DNA from: Exiguobacterium aurantiacum
GTDB lineage: Bacteria; Bacillota; Bacilli; Exiguobacteriales; Exiguobacteriaceae
NCBI RefSeq assembly: GCF_001766415.1
Contig: NZ_MKXO01000004.1
Location: 1-64,000 of the forward strand
Length of the DNA stretch: 64,000 bases
Direction of reading: 5' to 3'
Part shown: one piece after another, positions 26,936-35,239 of the stretch
Layout: every line of letters starts with the position of its first letter
How positions within the stretch are numbered: the stretch's first letter is position 1
The notes under the pieces: model-generated
What the model saw: only the letters and a program-made list of their open reading frames with translations
Told to the model about the DNA's origin: nothing
Databases searched by the model: none
Made by a program: the position numbers and the translations under genes

Positions 26936-27943
26936 ATGAACGAAAACTTCTGGCGCGACCTTCCGCGTCCATTCTTTATACTTGCTCCAATGGAAGACGT
27001 GACTGACGTCGTCTTCCGCCACGTCGTCGCCCACGCCGGCCGACCGGACGTTTTCTTCACCGAATTCGCCAACTCGGACAGCTACTGCCATCCGGAAGGG
27101 AAAGGTAGCCTGCGCGGACGCTTGACGTTCACCGAGGACGAACAGCCGATGGTCGCCCATATTTGGGGCGACAACCCGGACTACTTCCGCGAGATGAGCA
27201 TCGGCATGGCCGAGATGGGCTATAAAGGCATCGACATCAACATGGGTTGCCCGGTCCCGAACGTCGCCAAGCGCGGAAAAGGGAGCGGCCTCATCTTGCG
27301 TCCTGACGTCGCGGCCGAACTCATCCAAGCGGCGAAAGCCGGTGGCATCCCGGTCAGCGTCAAGACACGTCTTGGCTTTTCGAAGCTTGACGAGTGGCGC
27401 GACTGGTTGACGCACATCTTGAAGCAAGACATCGCCAACTTGTCGATTCACTTGCGGACACGCTCCGAGATGAGTAAAGTCGACGCGCACTGGGAGATGA
27501 TTCCGGATATCATGAAATTGCGTGACGAGATTGCACCGGATACGCTCATCACGATCAACGGCGATATTCTCGACCGTCAGATGGGTCTCGAGCTCGTCGA
27601 GAAGTATGGCGTCGACGGCGTCATGATCGGACGCGGGATTTTCAAAAACCCGTTCGCGTTCGAGAAAGAGCCGCGTGAGCATTCGATGGAAGAACACCTC
27701 GATCTTCTTCGTCTCCAACTCGACCTTCAAGACAAGTTCCAAGAGGACGTGCCACGTTCGATCTCGAACTTGCACCGTTTCTTCAAGATTTACGTGAAAG
27801 GTTTCCGCGGGGCGAGCGACCTCCGTGTGAAGTTGATGGATACGAAATCGACAGACGAAGTGCGGGCATTGCTCGATGCGTTCGTCGAGAACTATCACAA
27901 AGAAGAAGCGGCGCTCGCCGAGGCGGCGTCGACAGTAGAATGA
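26936..27943 (+). CDS. dus: tRNA-dihydrouridine synthase
   Basis: A 335-residue FMN enzyme that reduces uridines in tRNA with NADPH. Family motifs: [13 protein letters not shown] near residue 16, [13 protein letters not shown], the active-site cysteine loop [30 protein letters not shown] and [13 protein letters not shown]. The C-terminal helical RNA-binding domain is present. Which tRNA site it modifies cannot be told from sequence alone. Single gene; GAAAGGGAATG precedes the ATG. A long A+T-free antisense frame over this gene is a shadow. Confidence 0.93.
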   Translation: MNENFWRDLPRPFFILAPMEDVTDVVFRHVVAHAGRPDVFFTEFANSDSYCHPEGKGSLRGRLTFTEDEQPMVAHIWGDNPDYFREMSIGMAEMGYKGIDINMGCPVPNVAKRGKGSGLILRPDVAAELIQAAKAGGIPVSVKTRLGFSKLDEWRDWLTHILKQDIANLSIHLRTRSEMSKVDAHWEMIPDIMKLRDEIAPDTLITINGDILDRQMGLELVEKYGVDGVMIGRGIFKNPFAFEKEPREHSMEEHLDLLRLQLDLQDKFQEDVPRSISNLHRFFKIYVKGFRGASDLRVKLMDTKSTDEVRALLDAFVENYHKEEAALAEAASTVE

Positions 27944-28076
27944 TTTTTGAAGGGATTCAGTGTATGCTGGGTCCCTTTCTTGTATGCAAAACAGCAAAAG
28001 GAAATGAAATGTAGGAAATGAAACGTTTGATCAGGTTGATTCGTATGAAGTAAATTGAAGGAAGGGGAGGGTGAAA

Positions 28077-28247
28077 ATGAACGAATGGCGCGAATCAGCA
28101 GTCGGACTTGGCCTTATTTTCGGAACGGCTGCCGGGATGCTCATCTCTCTACTATTCGATTTTACGGTTGCATACGGGATTGTCATCGGCTCGATAATCG
28201 GCTATTTGATTGGACTCATCATTTCCATTCGCGCGATGAAACAATGA
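28077..28247 (+). CDS. Small integral membrane protein (56 aa)
   Basis: A short gene read directly from the sequence: it starts MNEWRESAVGLGLIFG and ends IISIRAMKQ. The product has two hydrophobic helices (about 9-27 and 30-50) with glycine-rich turns (GTAAGM, IGSIIGYLIG), a common small-membrane-protein pattern. GGGGAGG lies six bases before the ATG, which is a very strong site. It lies 32 bases upstream of the next gene on the same strand, so they may form an operon. No function can be assigned. Confidence 0.75.
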   Translation: MNEWRESAVGLGLIFGTAAGMLISLLFDFTVAYGIVIGSIIGYLIGLIISIRAMKQ

Positions 28248-28279
28248 CTATGATGATATAAGAGTAGGAGGCAAGTAAC

Positions 28280-28768
28280 ATGAGTGAATTTCAATTTATG
28301 ACGAGCGATAGACCGCTAAAAGAAGTCGAAAATCCATTTATCGAATACTTATCCATCAATGAAGCCATCAAAAAAGGTGTCGTGTTGCCTGAGATGCTCA
28401 CGGAGGATGAAGAACTCGATCGTGACGAAAAGATTTTGATGCACGTCGAGTCAGAAGAGCAACTCGACGAGATTGAGGTCAAACGAGAACTTTATTATGC
28501 AGAGGAAAACGTCGAGGCGTACTCGAAAAAACCGCACGTCGCTGAATTGCGTTGGCGCTACACCGAAACGAGAGCCCAGCAACTCATTGACTACATCACC
28601 GACCACCTGAAGACGACGGACGAAGTCGAGATTTGGAAAGTATGGGTCGATGAACAGACGGAACCAAGCGTCAAGACAATCACGCTCGACGAGTTGACGA
28701 TTGATGAGTTGCGGTTTTTAGGGGATGTCGGGTTTGAGCGGCCAGAGTGTCTCCTTGTCGTGAAATAG
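28280..28768 (+). CDS. Conserved protein of unknown function, acidic
   Basis: A 162-residue, Glu/Asp-rich, soluble protein with no membrane segment or signal peptide. A KPHVAELRWRYTETRAQQLIDYITDHLKTTDEVEIWKVWVDE stretch looks like one alpha/beta domain, and the end has DELTIDELRFLGDVGFERPECLLVVK. I do not recognise the family. TAGGAGGCAAGT precedes the ATG. Its neighbour upstream is the small membrane protein; downstream is a terminator. Confidence 0.75.
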   Translation: MSEFQFMTSDRPLKEVENPFIEYLSINEAIKKGVVLPEMLTEDEELDRDEKILMHVESEEQLDEIEVKRELYYAEENVEAYSKKPHVAELRWRYTETRAQQLIDYITDHLKTTDEVEIWKVWVDEQTEPSVKTITLDELTIDELRFLGDVGFERPECLLVVK

Positions 28769-28798
28769 TGACATTTTCGTAAAATGCTTGTAGATTTT

Positions 28799-28826
28799 CC
28801 GGACGTGGTATCTCGTTCGGTTTTTT
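28799..28826 (+). terminator. Terminator after the acidic protein gene
   Basis: CCGGACG and CGTTCGG arms (one wobble) around an 8-base loop, followed by six T. Confidence 0.65.
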
Positions 28827-29060
28827 GTCTCCTCTTGAAAAAAAGACTGCTATATTAACAAGAGAATAGTTGGATTGGGGCATCGAGTGTTCGCTTGCTC
28901 ACTCTTTTCATTTCTTGTACGAACTGACCGATGTCAAGTGGACGGCTAGTGCGATGCTGTCGTGAAGGAGGTTTCGAAGTCGCTGGCGAATTGTAGCAAC
29001 ATCACGTATTGGCAGAGACTGGATGCTGTTCAGTGAAAGCTTTACAGAGGGGGTGGCCCA

Positions 29061-29951
29061 GTGATCTCATTTCGATCGTATTCACATGAGCCTTATGTAT
29101 CGGAGGATGCTGTAAAAGTAAGAGACTTTCTCATCAGAATCAATGCGACGGAGCTGCAGGCACCACGTCTTTTATGGGGGGCGTGGGACTGGGCGGTGAA
29201 CCATGCGCTTCGTGATCAAGAACATGTGCATCGGATTGGCATGTGGGAAGATGATGGGCGCCTTGTCGCCCTGGCGACGTATGAGCTCAATTTAGGGGAA
29301 GCGATTTTGGTCGTAGAGAAAGGGTACGACGCATTGAAACCTGAACTCGTTGCCTATGCGGTCGAGCGGTTGCATAGTCATGGTGATTTGCGACTATTGT
29401 TACCGGATGAGGATGAGTGTCTGCAACTTGCCGCCTTAGAGACCGGATTTCGACCGACGAGACAAATCGAGCGGTTCGCGAAAGTCCATGTTTCCCGGAT
29501 AAGTAAGGAGTCGTTGCCGCACGTGTTCTCCTACGTGTCTCTCGCGGATGAATGGGATTGGCGACAATACAACCAAGTGATGTGGCGTGGCTTTGACCAT
29601 GACGGGAATGCGCCGGATGATGCCGCGACCATCGCCGGACGGAAAAAAATGTTGTCGAGTCCTGCGATTCTACCCGAACTGATCGTTGCCATTGCCTCAC
29701 CTGAGGGGAAGTATGTGGCACATTGTGGTGTCTGGTATCGCCCGGGTGATCGCTATAGTTACGTTGAACCGGTCGTGACAGACCCGACGTACCGGGGGAA
29801 AGGCTTCGGAAAGTCGGTCGTCTATGAGGCGATCATACGGAGTGGGAAACTAGGGGCAGAACAGGCGATTGTCGCTTCAGACCAGATGTTTTATTACAGC
29901 ATCGGCTTCGTTCCGTTTCGGACGATGACGCAATGGCAATTGCACAATTAA
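29061..29951 (+). CDS. GNAT family N-acetyltransferase, two-domain type
   Basis: A 296-residue protein with two GNAT-like halves. The C-terminal half has the acetyl-CoA loop in YVEPVVTDPTYRGKGFGKSVVYEAI (RGKGFG) and ends YYSIGFVPFRTMTQW. The N-terminal half (about 10-130) looks like a degenerate GNAT domain. Such tandem GNATs act on small molecules or peptides; the substrate is unknown. The start is a GTG (29061), set by AGGGGGTGG. About 230 bases upstream are without a convincing gene. Confidence 0.85.
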   Translation: MISFRSYSHEPYVSEDAVKVRDFLIRINATELQAPRLLWGAWDWAVNHALRDQEHVHRIGMWEDDGRLVALATYELNLGEAILVVEKGYDALKPELVAYAVERLHSHGDLRLLLPDEDECLQLAALETGFRPTRQIERFAKVHVSRISKESLPHVFSYVSLADEWDWRQYNQVMWRGFDHDGNAPDDAATIAGRKKMLSSPAILPELIVAIASPEGKYVAHCGVWYRPGDRYSYVEPVVTDPTYRGKGFGKSVVYEAIIRSGKLGAEQAIVASDQMFYYSIGFVPFRTMTQWQLHN

Positions 29952-29986
29952 GCGACTTGGGATAGAGAGAAAGGGGAGAATGAAAC

Positions 29987-30637
29987 ATGGAACGTACCAT
30001 CACTGTCAAAGGAACGGGAAAAGTATCGGCCAAGCCAGACTTGACTGTCGTGAAAATGGAGTTGACCTCGAAAGCCGTGCGTTACGAGGAGACGATGAGC
30101 GAGGCGGCGACGGCCGTGGCGCGTCTGCAAAAGGCGCTTGGACAGGCCGGCTTCGATAAGACCGCTCTAAAGACGACGGACTTCTCGATCGATACAGACT
30201 ATGAAAGTTACCGTGACGAGGACGGAAATTATAAATCTCGTTTCCGTGGCTATGTGTGTGAGCAACGAACAAAACTTGAGTTTGACCTCGACACGAAACG
30301 ATTGTCTGACGTCATCCAAAGCGTCACGAATTCAATGGCAGATCCGAAACTGTCCATCAAATTCACAATTAAAGATTCAGATACGGTTAGCGATGCACTC
30401 CTTGCCAGTGCGGCGGAGAGTGCGTTGCATCGGGCTGAACTGTTGACGAAAGCGGCCGGTGCGAAGCTTGGGGAATTAAAACGGATTGACTATACGTGGG
30501 CCGAGCTCCACCTTTACTCGCCAACTAATTTAGTATTCCATGAAGAGGTGTTCCATTCACAGGCGTCGATGCCAGAGCTTCAGCCGGACGATATTGATTT
30601 GAGCGATACGGCGACGTTCGTCTGGGCAATCGAATGA
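29987..30637 (+). CDS. SIMPL domain protein (DUF541)
   Basis: A 216-residue protein with the SIMPL domain: N-terminal ITVKGTGKVSAKPDLTVVKM, then FRGYVCEQRTKLEFDLDTKRLSDVI, and a C-terminal strand end. No signal peptide is visible, so, unlike many secreted SIMPL proteins, it should be cytoplasmic. SIMPL (Slr/IRAK-M-like) proteins have been linked to oxidative stress defence and outer-surface assembly, but the molecular role is not known. AAAGGGGAG precedes the ATG. The next gene overlaps its stop by four bases (ATGA). Confidence 0.88.
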   Translation: MERTITVKGTGKVSAKPDLTVVKMELTSKAVRYEETMSEAATAVARLQKALGQAGFDKTALKTTDFSIDTDYESYRDEDGNYKSRFRGYVCEQRTKLEFDLDTKRLSDVIQSVTNSMADPKLSIKFTIKDSDTVSDALLASAAESALHRAELLTKAAGAKLGELKRIDYTWAELHLYSPTNLVFHEEVFHSQASMPELQPDDIDLSDTATFVWAIE

Positions 30638-31056
30638 AACGAGTCATTTGGATGGTGGTGTTGCTGCTGTCCGTCTCAGTGTCGGTCCACGCCTTGTCCT
30701 GGGCGTATGCGTTCGTCGTCTTGGACGGACGGGTGTATGAAGTGACGGACGAAGTCGTCGCCGAGGCGGATCTTGGTGAGGTCGTCGGCGAGGTCGAGAC
30801 GTTGGCTGACGATATGACAGGCGACTATTATGGGGACGCCTCGAACATGTATCCGATCGGCACAGAATATCGTCAAGTGGAGGGGGAGTCGGTCGAAGAC
30901 GTGCTCGCGGTTGAGGATGGGACGGAGTGGAAGCGGGCCGTATTCGTCCATGAGGCGCCGTTTAGCATGCGCGATCACCTCGATACGGTCGCCTATGCCG
31001 GCATCGGGATCGGGTTGGTGATTTTTATGGTGAGCCGGTTTAGGAGAAGCGGATGA
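30634..31056 (+). CDS. Secreted/membrane-anchored protein of unknown function
   Basis: A 140-residue protein. The N terminus (MKRVIWMVVLLLSVSVSVHALSWA) is a signal peptide, then an acidic outer domain (about 25-110) with EVTDEVVAEADLGEVVGEVETL and a YPIGTEYRQVEGES-type segment, and a single C-terminal membrane helix (YAGIGIGLVIFMVS). It would be anchored with its domain outside. I do not recognise a family. It overlaps the SIMPL gene before it and the SWIM gene after it by four bases each, so all three are translated together. Confidence 0.75.
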   Translation: MKRVIWMVVLLLSVSVSVHALSWAYAFVVLDGRVYEVTDEVVAEADLGEVVGEVETLADDMTGDYYGDASNMYPIGTEYRQVEGESVEDVLAVEDGTEWKRAVFVHEAPFSMRDHLDTVAYAGIGIGLVIFMVSRFRRSG

Positions 31057-31964
31057 ATGTATTTGATTTTGAACAACACGTATCTAGGCGAATCGAAGAC
31101 CGGGGCTACGGTTATTATATGAACGGTAACATCGAACTTGTGTCTCAAAGACAAAACACTTACTTCTTCAACGCTTATGGCAGTGACGTTTATCGAGTAG
31201 TCATCACGTGTGCGAATGAGTGGGTGATTCAATCTTCCTGTGATTGCCCATACGAACAAGGGACGTGTAAACATGAAGTCGCGGCTTACTTTTTGTTGCG
31301 CGACCAACTCACACTTGGACCATCTTTCGACTTGAAAAAAGAACTCGGGAAATTAAAGAAGGCGGACCTCGTCAACGTGATTTTAAAGTTGGCGCATGAT
31401 CCGGATATCCATCACCGATTGGCACACGACTTCGCACCCCCGAGACGTAATCACGAAACGATTGCTCAAGTATGTAAGAGAGAAATTGACGATAAGTTTT
31501 CAAGCGGCATCATTCCTCAAAAAGAGATACCGGGCTTGAAGCGTTACTTGTTCCGGAAAATAGATGAGATTGAATCTGACGAAGACCCGGCTTCTCGTTT
31601 GTTCAACGGGTTGTCTTTCCTCGACGCGGTCACTCCAGATATCATGAGATGTGACACTTTTCTTGAATTATTGTTTGCTGTGCGGGATGAAATGACCAAT
31701 GTGTTCGTGGCAGCAATCAAGGAAATCCAAAAGTCAGAACTAGCCGTTGTACTTCAACGCTTCATTTTGATGTGGCATGAGTTGCGTTTAGCCGTTTACA
31801 ACGACGTCCATGTTCGGCTATTGAAAGCAATCGTCCCAATCTATGACGGGGATAAGGTCTTTTTGATTGACCAAATCGAACGGTTCAGAAACACGCACGC
31901 TGAGGCGAGTGACTTAGAACAGCTCGACGAATTCATCGAATTGCTGACAGAAGAAAATGGATAA
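31053..31964 (+). CDS. SWIM zinc-finger protein
   Basis: A 303-residue protein. The SWIM finger is CDCPYEQGTCKHE: Cys63-x-Cys65-x6-Cys72-x-His74. It follows the strand pattern YRVVITCANEWVIQSS typical of SWIM. The rest is helical, without the SNF2 helicase that often follows SWIM domains in Bacillus. SWIM fingers bind DNA or proteins. It has a stretch of AT-richer codons than the SIMPL gene. It starts inside the stop of the membrane gene (ATGA), which suggests coupling. Confidence 0.85.
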   Translation: MNVFDFEQHVSRRIEDRGYGYYMNGNIELVSQRQNTYFFNAYGSDVYRVVITCANEWVIQSSCDCPYEQGTCKHEVAAYFLLRDQLTLGPSFDLKKELGKLKKADLVNVILKLAHDPDIHHRLAHDFAPPRRNHETIAQVCKREIDDKFSSGIIPQKEIPGLKRYLFRKIDEIESDEDPASRLFNGLSFLDAVTPDIMRCDTFLELLFAVRDEMTNVFVAAIKEIQKSELAVVLQRFILMWHELRLAVYNDVHVRLLKAIVPIYDGDKVFLIDQIERFRNTHAEASDLEQLDEFIELLTEENG

Positions 31965-32040
31965 GTGATAAACCGCCATCGAAAACGGGAACAGATTCGT
32001 GTAGGTGTTATTTGGTCTTGGAAAGAGAGAAGGGACAGTT

Positions 32041-32511
32041 ATGAAAATCCTCATCACTTTTGACTCGATGTACGGATGCACAGAAAAAGTCGCCCACGCC
32101 ATCAAAGACGGATTCGGCGAGCTTCATCAAGTCGAGGCGGTTCACATCAGTCATATCGGCTACGGGGATCTCGCCAACCTCGACTTACTCGTCGTCGGAT
32201 CACCGACACACGGCGGACGCGAGACCGAGGACGTGAAGACGTTTCTCGACGGACTGTCGGATCATGCGCTCCGCGGAGTGCGGGCCGCAGCGTTCGATAC
32301 GAGCATGGCCGAAGAAGACCAAGGCTTTTTCGTCGGAAAGATCGTCAAGTGGTTCGGCCACGCCGCGACCCGGATTGAACGGGCGCTTACGGAAAAAGGA
32401 GCAGAACCGGTGCTTCAAGAATCATTCCTCGTCCTCGACAAAGAAGGACCGCTCAAAGAGGGAGAGCTCGAGCGGGCCCGTGACTGGGCAAGTCATCTGT
32501 TCGATAAATAA
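32041..32511 (+). CDS. Flavodoxin-like protein
   Basis: A 156-residue flavodoxin fold with the FMN phosphate loop ITFDSMYGCTEKVAHAIKDGF and the second loop VVGSPTHGGRETEDVKTFL. It differs from classical flavodoxins in the loop (SMYGCTE) and is of the flavodoxin-domain family common in anaerobe-like and Firmicute genomes; role in electron transfer is likely. The ATG at 32041, after GAGAGAAGGGAC, gives the usual N terminus MKILITFDS. A terminator follows at once. Confidence 0.88.
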   Translation: MKILITFDSMYGCTEKVAHAIKDGFGELHQVEAVHISHIGYGDLANLDLLVVGSPTHGGRETEDVKTFLDGLSDHALRGVRAAAFDTSMAEEDQGFFVGKIVKWFGHAATRIERALTEKGAEPVLQESFLVLDKEGPLKEGELERARDWASHLFDK

Positions 32512-32548
32512 AGATAGCGCATTCCCGTTCGAGGAATGCGCTATCTTT
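32510..32548. terminator. Bidirectional terminator, flavodoxin / coiled-coil gene
   Basis: AAAGATAGCGCATTCC and GGAATGCGCTATCTTT are perfect 16-base arms around seven bases; the genes on both sides converge on it. Confidence 0.9.
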
Positions 32549-32549
32549 A

Positions 32550-33329
32550 TTAGTAAACTGTTTCAGCACCGATCAATGGAACTGTGATGTCCCACCCAGC
32601 TTGCGATGTGTAAGTATGATCACCGATAATATAGCCATCGACCGTGACGACATCGTCAGTGAAAAAGTCTGTCAATTCTGGATAGTAGAGCATGATAATG
32701 TCATTTGGACTCCACCCGTAAGATGTTTGCGTGACGGCCAGACGAATTGTTGTCCCTTCTTCGTCTTCTTGGATTTGTACGATCTCTCCTTTGAAGCGAA
32801 CTGCCTCACCCGCGTATCGATCCGCACCTTTACTCAAATGCTTGAACTCAATGGTCGAGTTTGCAAAAGCTACCTCTTTTTCTTTCGCTTCCTCAGCTTC
32901 GCGTAGCTTTCGCTCCTCTTCTTCTTGTTTTGCCTTTGCTTCTTCTTCAGCAATTCGTGCGGCCTCGGCTTTTGCCTCTTCTTCAGCGATTCGTTTTGCC
33001 TCTGCATCTGCCTTTTGTTTTTCTTCTTCTGTCAGTTCAGGTGCCTGTTCGACTTCATTTTCTGCAGATGCAGTTTCCGCCTGACCATCTGTCACGTCCT
33101 CAGTAGGGATGGTTGCACCAAGAACGATCATTCCAATTACAAATGATGCGGCAATCAAAGGAAGCATCACGCGTTTTTTACCTTCGCGCTTCCAAAGTTT
33201 GTAAAGCGGTAAAAGCCCTGCTACCAAAATAAGTCCTGCTACGATTGCCCCGTCTGCCATGGCGAGAAAACCGAGTAATAGAAATAAAGACGCTACAATA
33301 ATCAAAGAAATGCTTTTAAATTTTTTCAA
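32550..33329 (-). CDS. Membrane protein with coiled coil and C-terminal OB-like domain
   Basis: A 259-residue protein. Two to three membrane helices lie in residues 5-75. A long charged helix (about 95-150) follows, rich in Ala/Glu/Lys, with the direct repeat ARIAEEEAKAEAARIAEEEAKA. The C-terminal part (about 155-259) has RYAGEAVRFKGEIVQIQEDEEG and DDVVTVDGYIIGDHTYTS, an OB-fold pattern seen in cell-surface and phage-related proteins. The helix repeat is 36 bases long in the DNA, at about 32941-33012. Function unknown. Confidence 0.75.
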   Translation of the reverse strand: MKKFKSISLIIVASLFLLLGFLAMADGAIVAGLILVAGLLPLYKLWKREGKKRVMLPLIAASFVIGMIVLGATIPTEDVTDGQAETASAENEVEQAPELTEEEKQKADAEAKRIAEEEAKAEAARIAEEEAKAKQEEEERKLREAEEAKEKEVAFANSTIEFKHLSKGADRYAGEAVRFKGEIVQIQEDEEGTTIRLAVTQTSYGWSPNDIIMLYYPELTDFFTDDVVTVDGYIIGDHTYTSQAGWDITVPLIGAETVY

Positions 33330-33444
33330 AATAATATAATTCCTTTCATCTACAAAAAATTGTTTAGTGAATGCTCACAAATACGTACGATACTACAAAT
33401 CTATTAGGAAGTAGATGGAAAACGGAAATTATATTAGAAAATCG

Positions 33445-33470
33445 TTCGACAGTTTGCGAAATCTGTCGAA
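33445..33470. repeat. Inverted repeat upstream of the 33555 gene
   Basis: TTCGACAG (33445-33452) and CTGTCGAA (33463-33470) are perfect 8-base arms around 10 bases, in a promoter-sized gap. It could be an operator; no T-run follows. A weak -10 is not obvious. Confidence 0.4.
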
Positions 33471-33554
33471 AATCGTGCTTGTAGACCTATGGAACGGGTT
33501 GGAAAACGGGTAAATACAAGTGTAGCTCTTTTTCTAAAGAATGGAGGGAGAAGG

Positions 33555-33956
33555 ATGAAAAAATGGGAACGAGATGTGCTTGTCGGGTGGATTGTCGTCT
33601 TGCTTGTGTTGATCGCCCATTACGCGATCACCGTGTCGCTCGGCAACACCTATTTTGCCGAATCGACGTTGAATCGGATGCTCTGGTTCAGTAGCTTCCC
33701 GGCTTTTTTGATCGCGTTTATCGCAGCACTCTTCCAAAAAACGAACACGATCACCCTTGCCGTCCGGCGCGCCGTCATTTGGACAGCCGAGCTCGTCGTC
33801 GGGTTTTCACTTGTCGCCTTGTTCTTCCGCGCGTTCGAACCGTTGTTCGCAAGCCCTGGTGCGTATTGGCTGTTCGGTGCCGTCTTGCTCGCCCCGCTCG
33901 TCTACTTGTTTGCGTTCCGCCGGCAAGACCGCGGCACAAAAGCCGGAGCCCATTAA
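33555..33956 (+). CDS. Integral membrane protein of unknown function
   Basis: A 133-residue protein with four hydrophobic helices (about 8-30, 43-62, 72-95 and 103-123). No conserved motif is recognised. The ATG at 33555 is preceded by GGAGGGAGAAGG; an upstream ATG (33489) would add 22 residues across this site. It is followed by a clear terminator and is a single unit. Confidence 0.8.
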   Translation: MKKWERDVLVGWIVVLLVLIAHYAITVSLGNTYFAESTLNRMLWFSSFPAFLIAFIAALFQKTNTITLAVRRAVIWTAELVVGFSLVALFFRAFEPLFASPGAYWLFGAVLLAPLVYLFAFRRQDRGTKAGAH

Positions 33957-33960
33957 TCGA

Positions 33961-33985
33961 AACGCCTTCCTCGGGAGGCGTTTTT
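33961..33985 (+). terminator. Terminator after the 33555 gene
   Basis: AACGCCTTCC and GGAGGCGTT around a short loop, followed by TTTT. Confidence 0.8.
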
Positions 33986-34038
33986 AGCTTGCCTCGAAAT
34001 GGGAAAGGGGTACAGAAGACATGAATGGAGGGAATCAT

Positions 34039-35151
34039 ATGAATACTTATTTTTCATCATCTTACGACGAGTCGCGCGAGAGGTTTCTCGATTTGCTCGA
34101 CACCGTCAAACAATACTACCCGAGCGCGCGGACGATGTCGCATTCGATCGGGGAAGATACAATCGACGTGATCATCGGCGAACCGGCCGGGTCACGTGAG
34201 GCGATGCTGCTCATGACGATCGGCGAGCATGGGATCGAAGGCTACGCCGGTGCGGCCGTGACCACGCAATTCATCGAGACACAGCTCGGCAACGTCCGCC
34301 ATGACGTGACAGGCGTCTGCTTCATCCATGCGGTCAACCCATGGGGGATGAAACATTTCCGGCGCGTCAACGAACATAACGTCGATTTGAACCGAAACTA
34401 CGTCGTCGACCGGGAGTCGCTGCCGCGAAACGTCAATAAAGAGTATGAGGTGATGCGCCACTTGTTCGTCCCGGACGGTGTCATCGACGACTATCACGAG
34501 GCGCGCGAACACATTTATTCGTTCCTCGGCTCTGGCATCAAGCTCGACGGGTTCGACGCGATGACCGAGGCGAAAGGGATGGGCCAGTACCAATTCCCGA
34601 AAGGCGTCTATTATGGCGGAGACGCCGACGAACCGTCCGCTGTCTTCATGAAAGAGATCCAGCACGATCTTCTCGACCGTTACGACCGGGTCGTCCATAT
34701 GGACTGGCACACCGCGCTCGGGCCGACGAACGAAGTGACGATGCTCGTCAGCGAGCGGGACGGACGTAGCGCCGAGCAGTTAAAACAGACATACGGGTTG
34801 AAGAACATCAAGACGTACAATCCGGATGACGTGCTCGGCGACTCGACGAACCATTTCTATTACGTCCGCGACAAGCAGCATCCGGACAAGCAGCTCGTCT
34901 CGGCCTTGTTCGAATTCGGGACGTTCGGCACGTCGACGAAAGCGCTGATCCGTGAATTTTTGACGATCATTTTAGAGAATCGTCTCTATTTCGAAGGCAC
35001 GAAAGACCCGGAGGCACGGAACGGCATCAAAAAAGAATTCATGGCCATGTTCTACCCGGAAGACGAGACGTGGAAGACGTCCGTGTTACGAGAAGGCGCG
35101 CAAGCGGTCGAGCATATCTTGAAGGCCGAATCGCTATGGCGCGACGGTTGA
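34039..35151 (+). CDS. DUF2817 / M14-like metallocarboxypeptidase
   Basis: A 370-residue protein with a zinc-peptidase pattern: H-x-x-E in GEHGIEGYAG near residue 72, NRNYV in the substrate region, and a third ligand His in HMDWHTALGP (about 228). A glutamate (LFEFGTFGTS) near residue 298 fits the catalytic Glu. DUF2817 is an M14 carboxypeptidase relative. The substrate is unknown; a cytoplasmic location is likely because there is no signal peptide. The ATG at 34039, after GGAGGGAATC, is preferred over 34021. Confidence 0.85.
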   Translation: MNTYFSSSYDESRERFLDLLDTVKQYYPSARTMSHSIGEDTIDVIIGEPAGSREAMLLMTIGEHGIEGYAGAAVTTQFIETQLGNVRHDVTGVCFIHAVNPWGMKHFRRVNEHNVDLNRNYVVDRESLPRNVNKEYEVMRHLFVPDGVIDDYHEAREHIYSFLGSGIKLDGFDAMTEAKGMGQYQFPKGVYYGGDADEPSAVFMKEIQHDLLDRYDRVVHMDWHTALGPTNEVTMLVSERDGRSAEQLKQTYGLKNIKTYNPDDVLGDSTNHFYYVRDKQHPDKQLVSALFEFGTFGTSTKALIREFLTIILENRLYFEGTKDPEARNGIKKEFMAMFYPEDETWKTSVLREGAQAVEHILKAESLWRDG

Positions 35152-35239
35152 CAGGTTTTCAGTTCGCTCAAACGGGAACAGATGGGTTGTGGGCAAACGT
35201 ACGGCGCACAACGCTCAACAATACGATTGGGGGTTTTGA

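Noticed and set aside
26816-27997. A 393-codon frame antisense to dus
   Set aside because: Same shadow effect; dus has all family motifs while this frame has none.
28055-28261. A 68-codon frame overlapping the small membrane protein
   Set aside because: It has Arg/His-rich content without structure and starts before the strong SD; the other frame (28077-28247) has clear helices and spacing.
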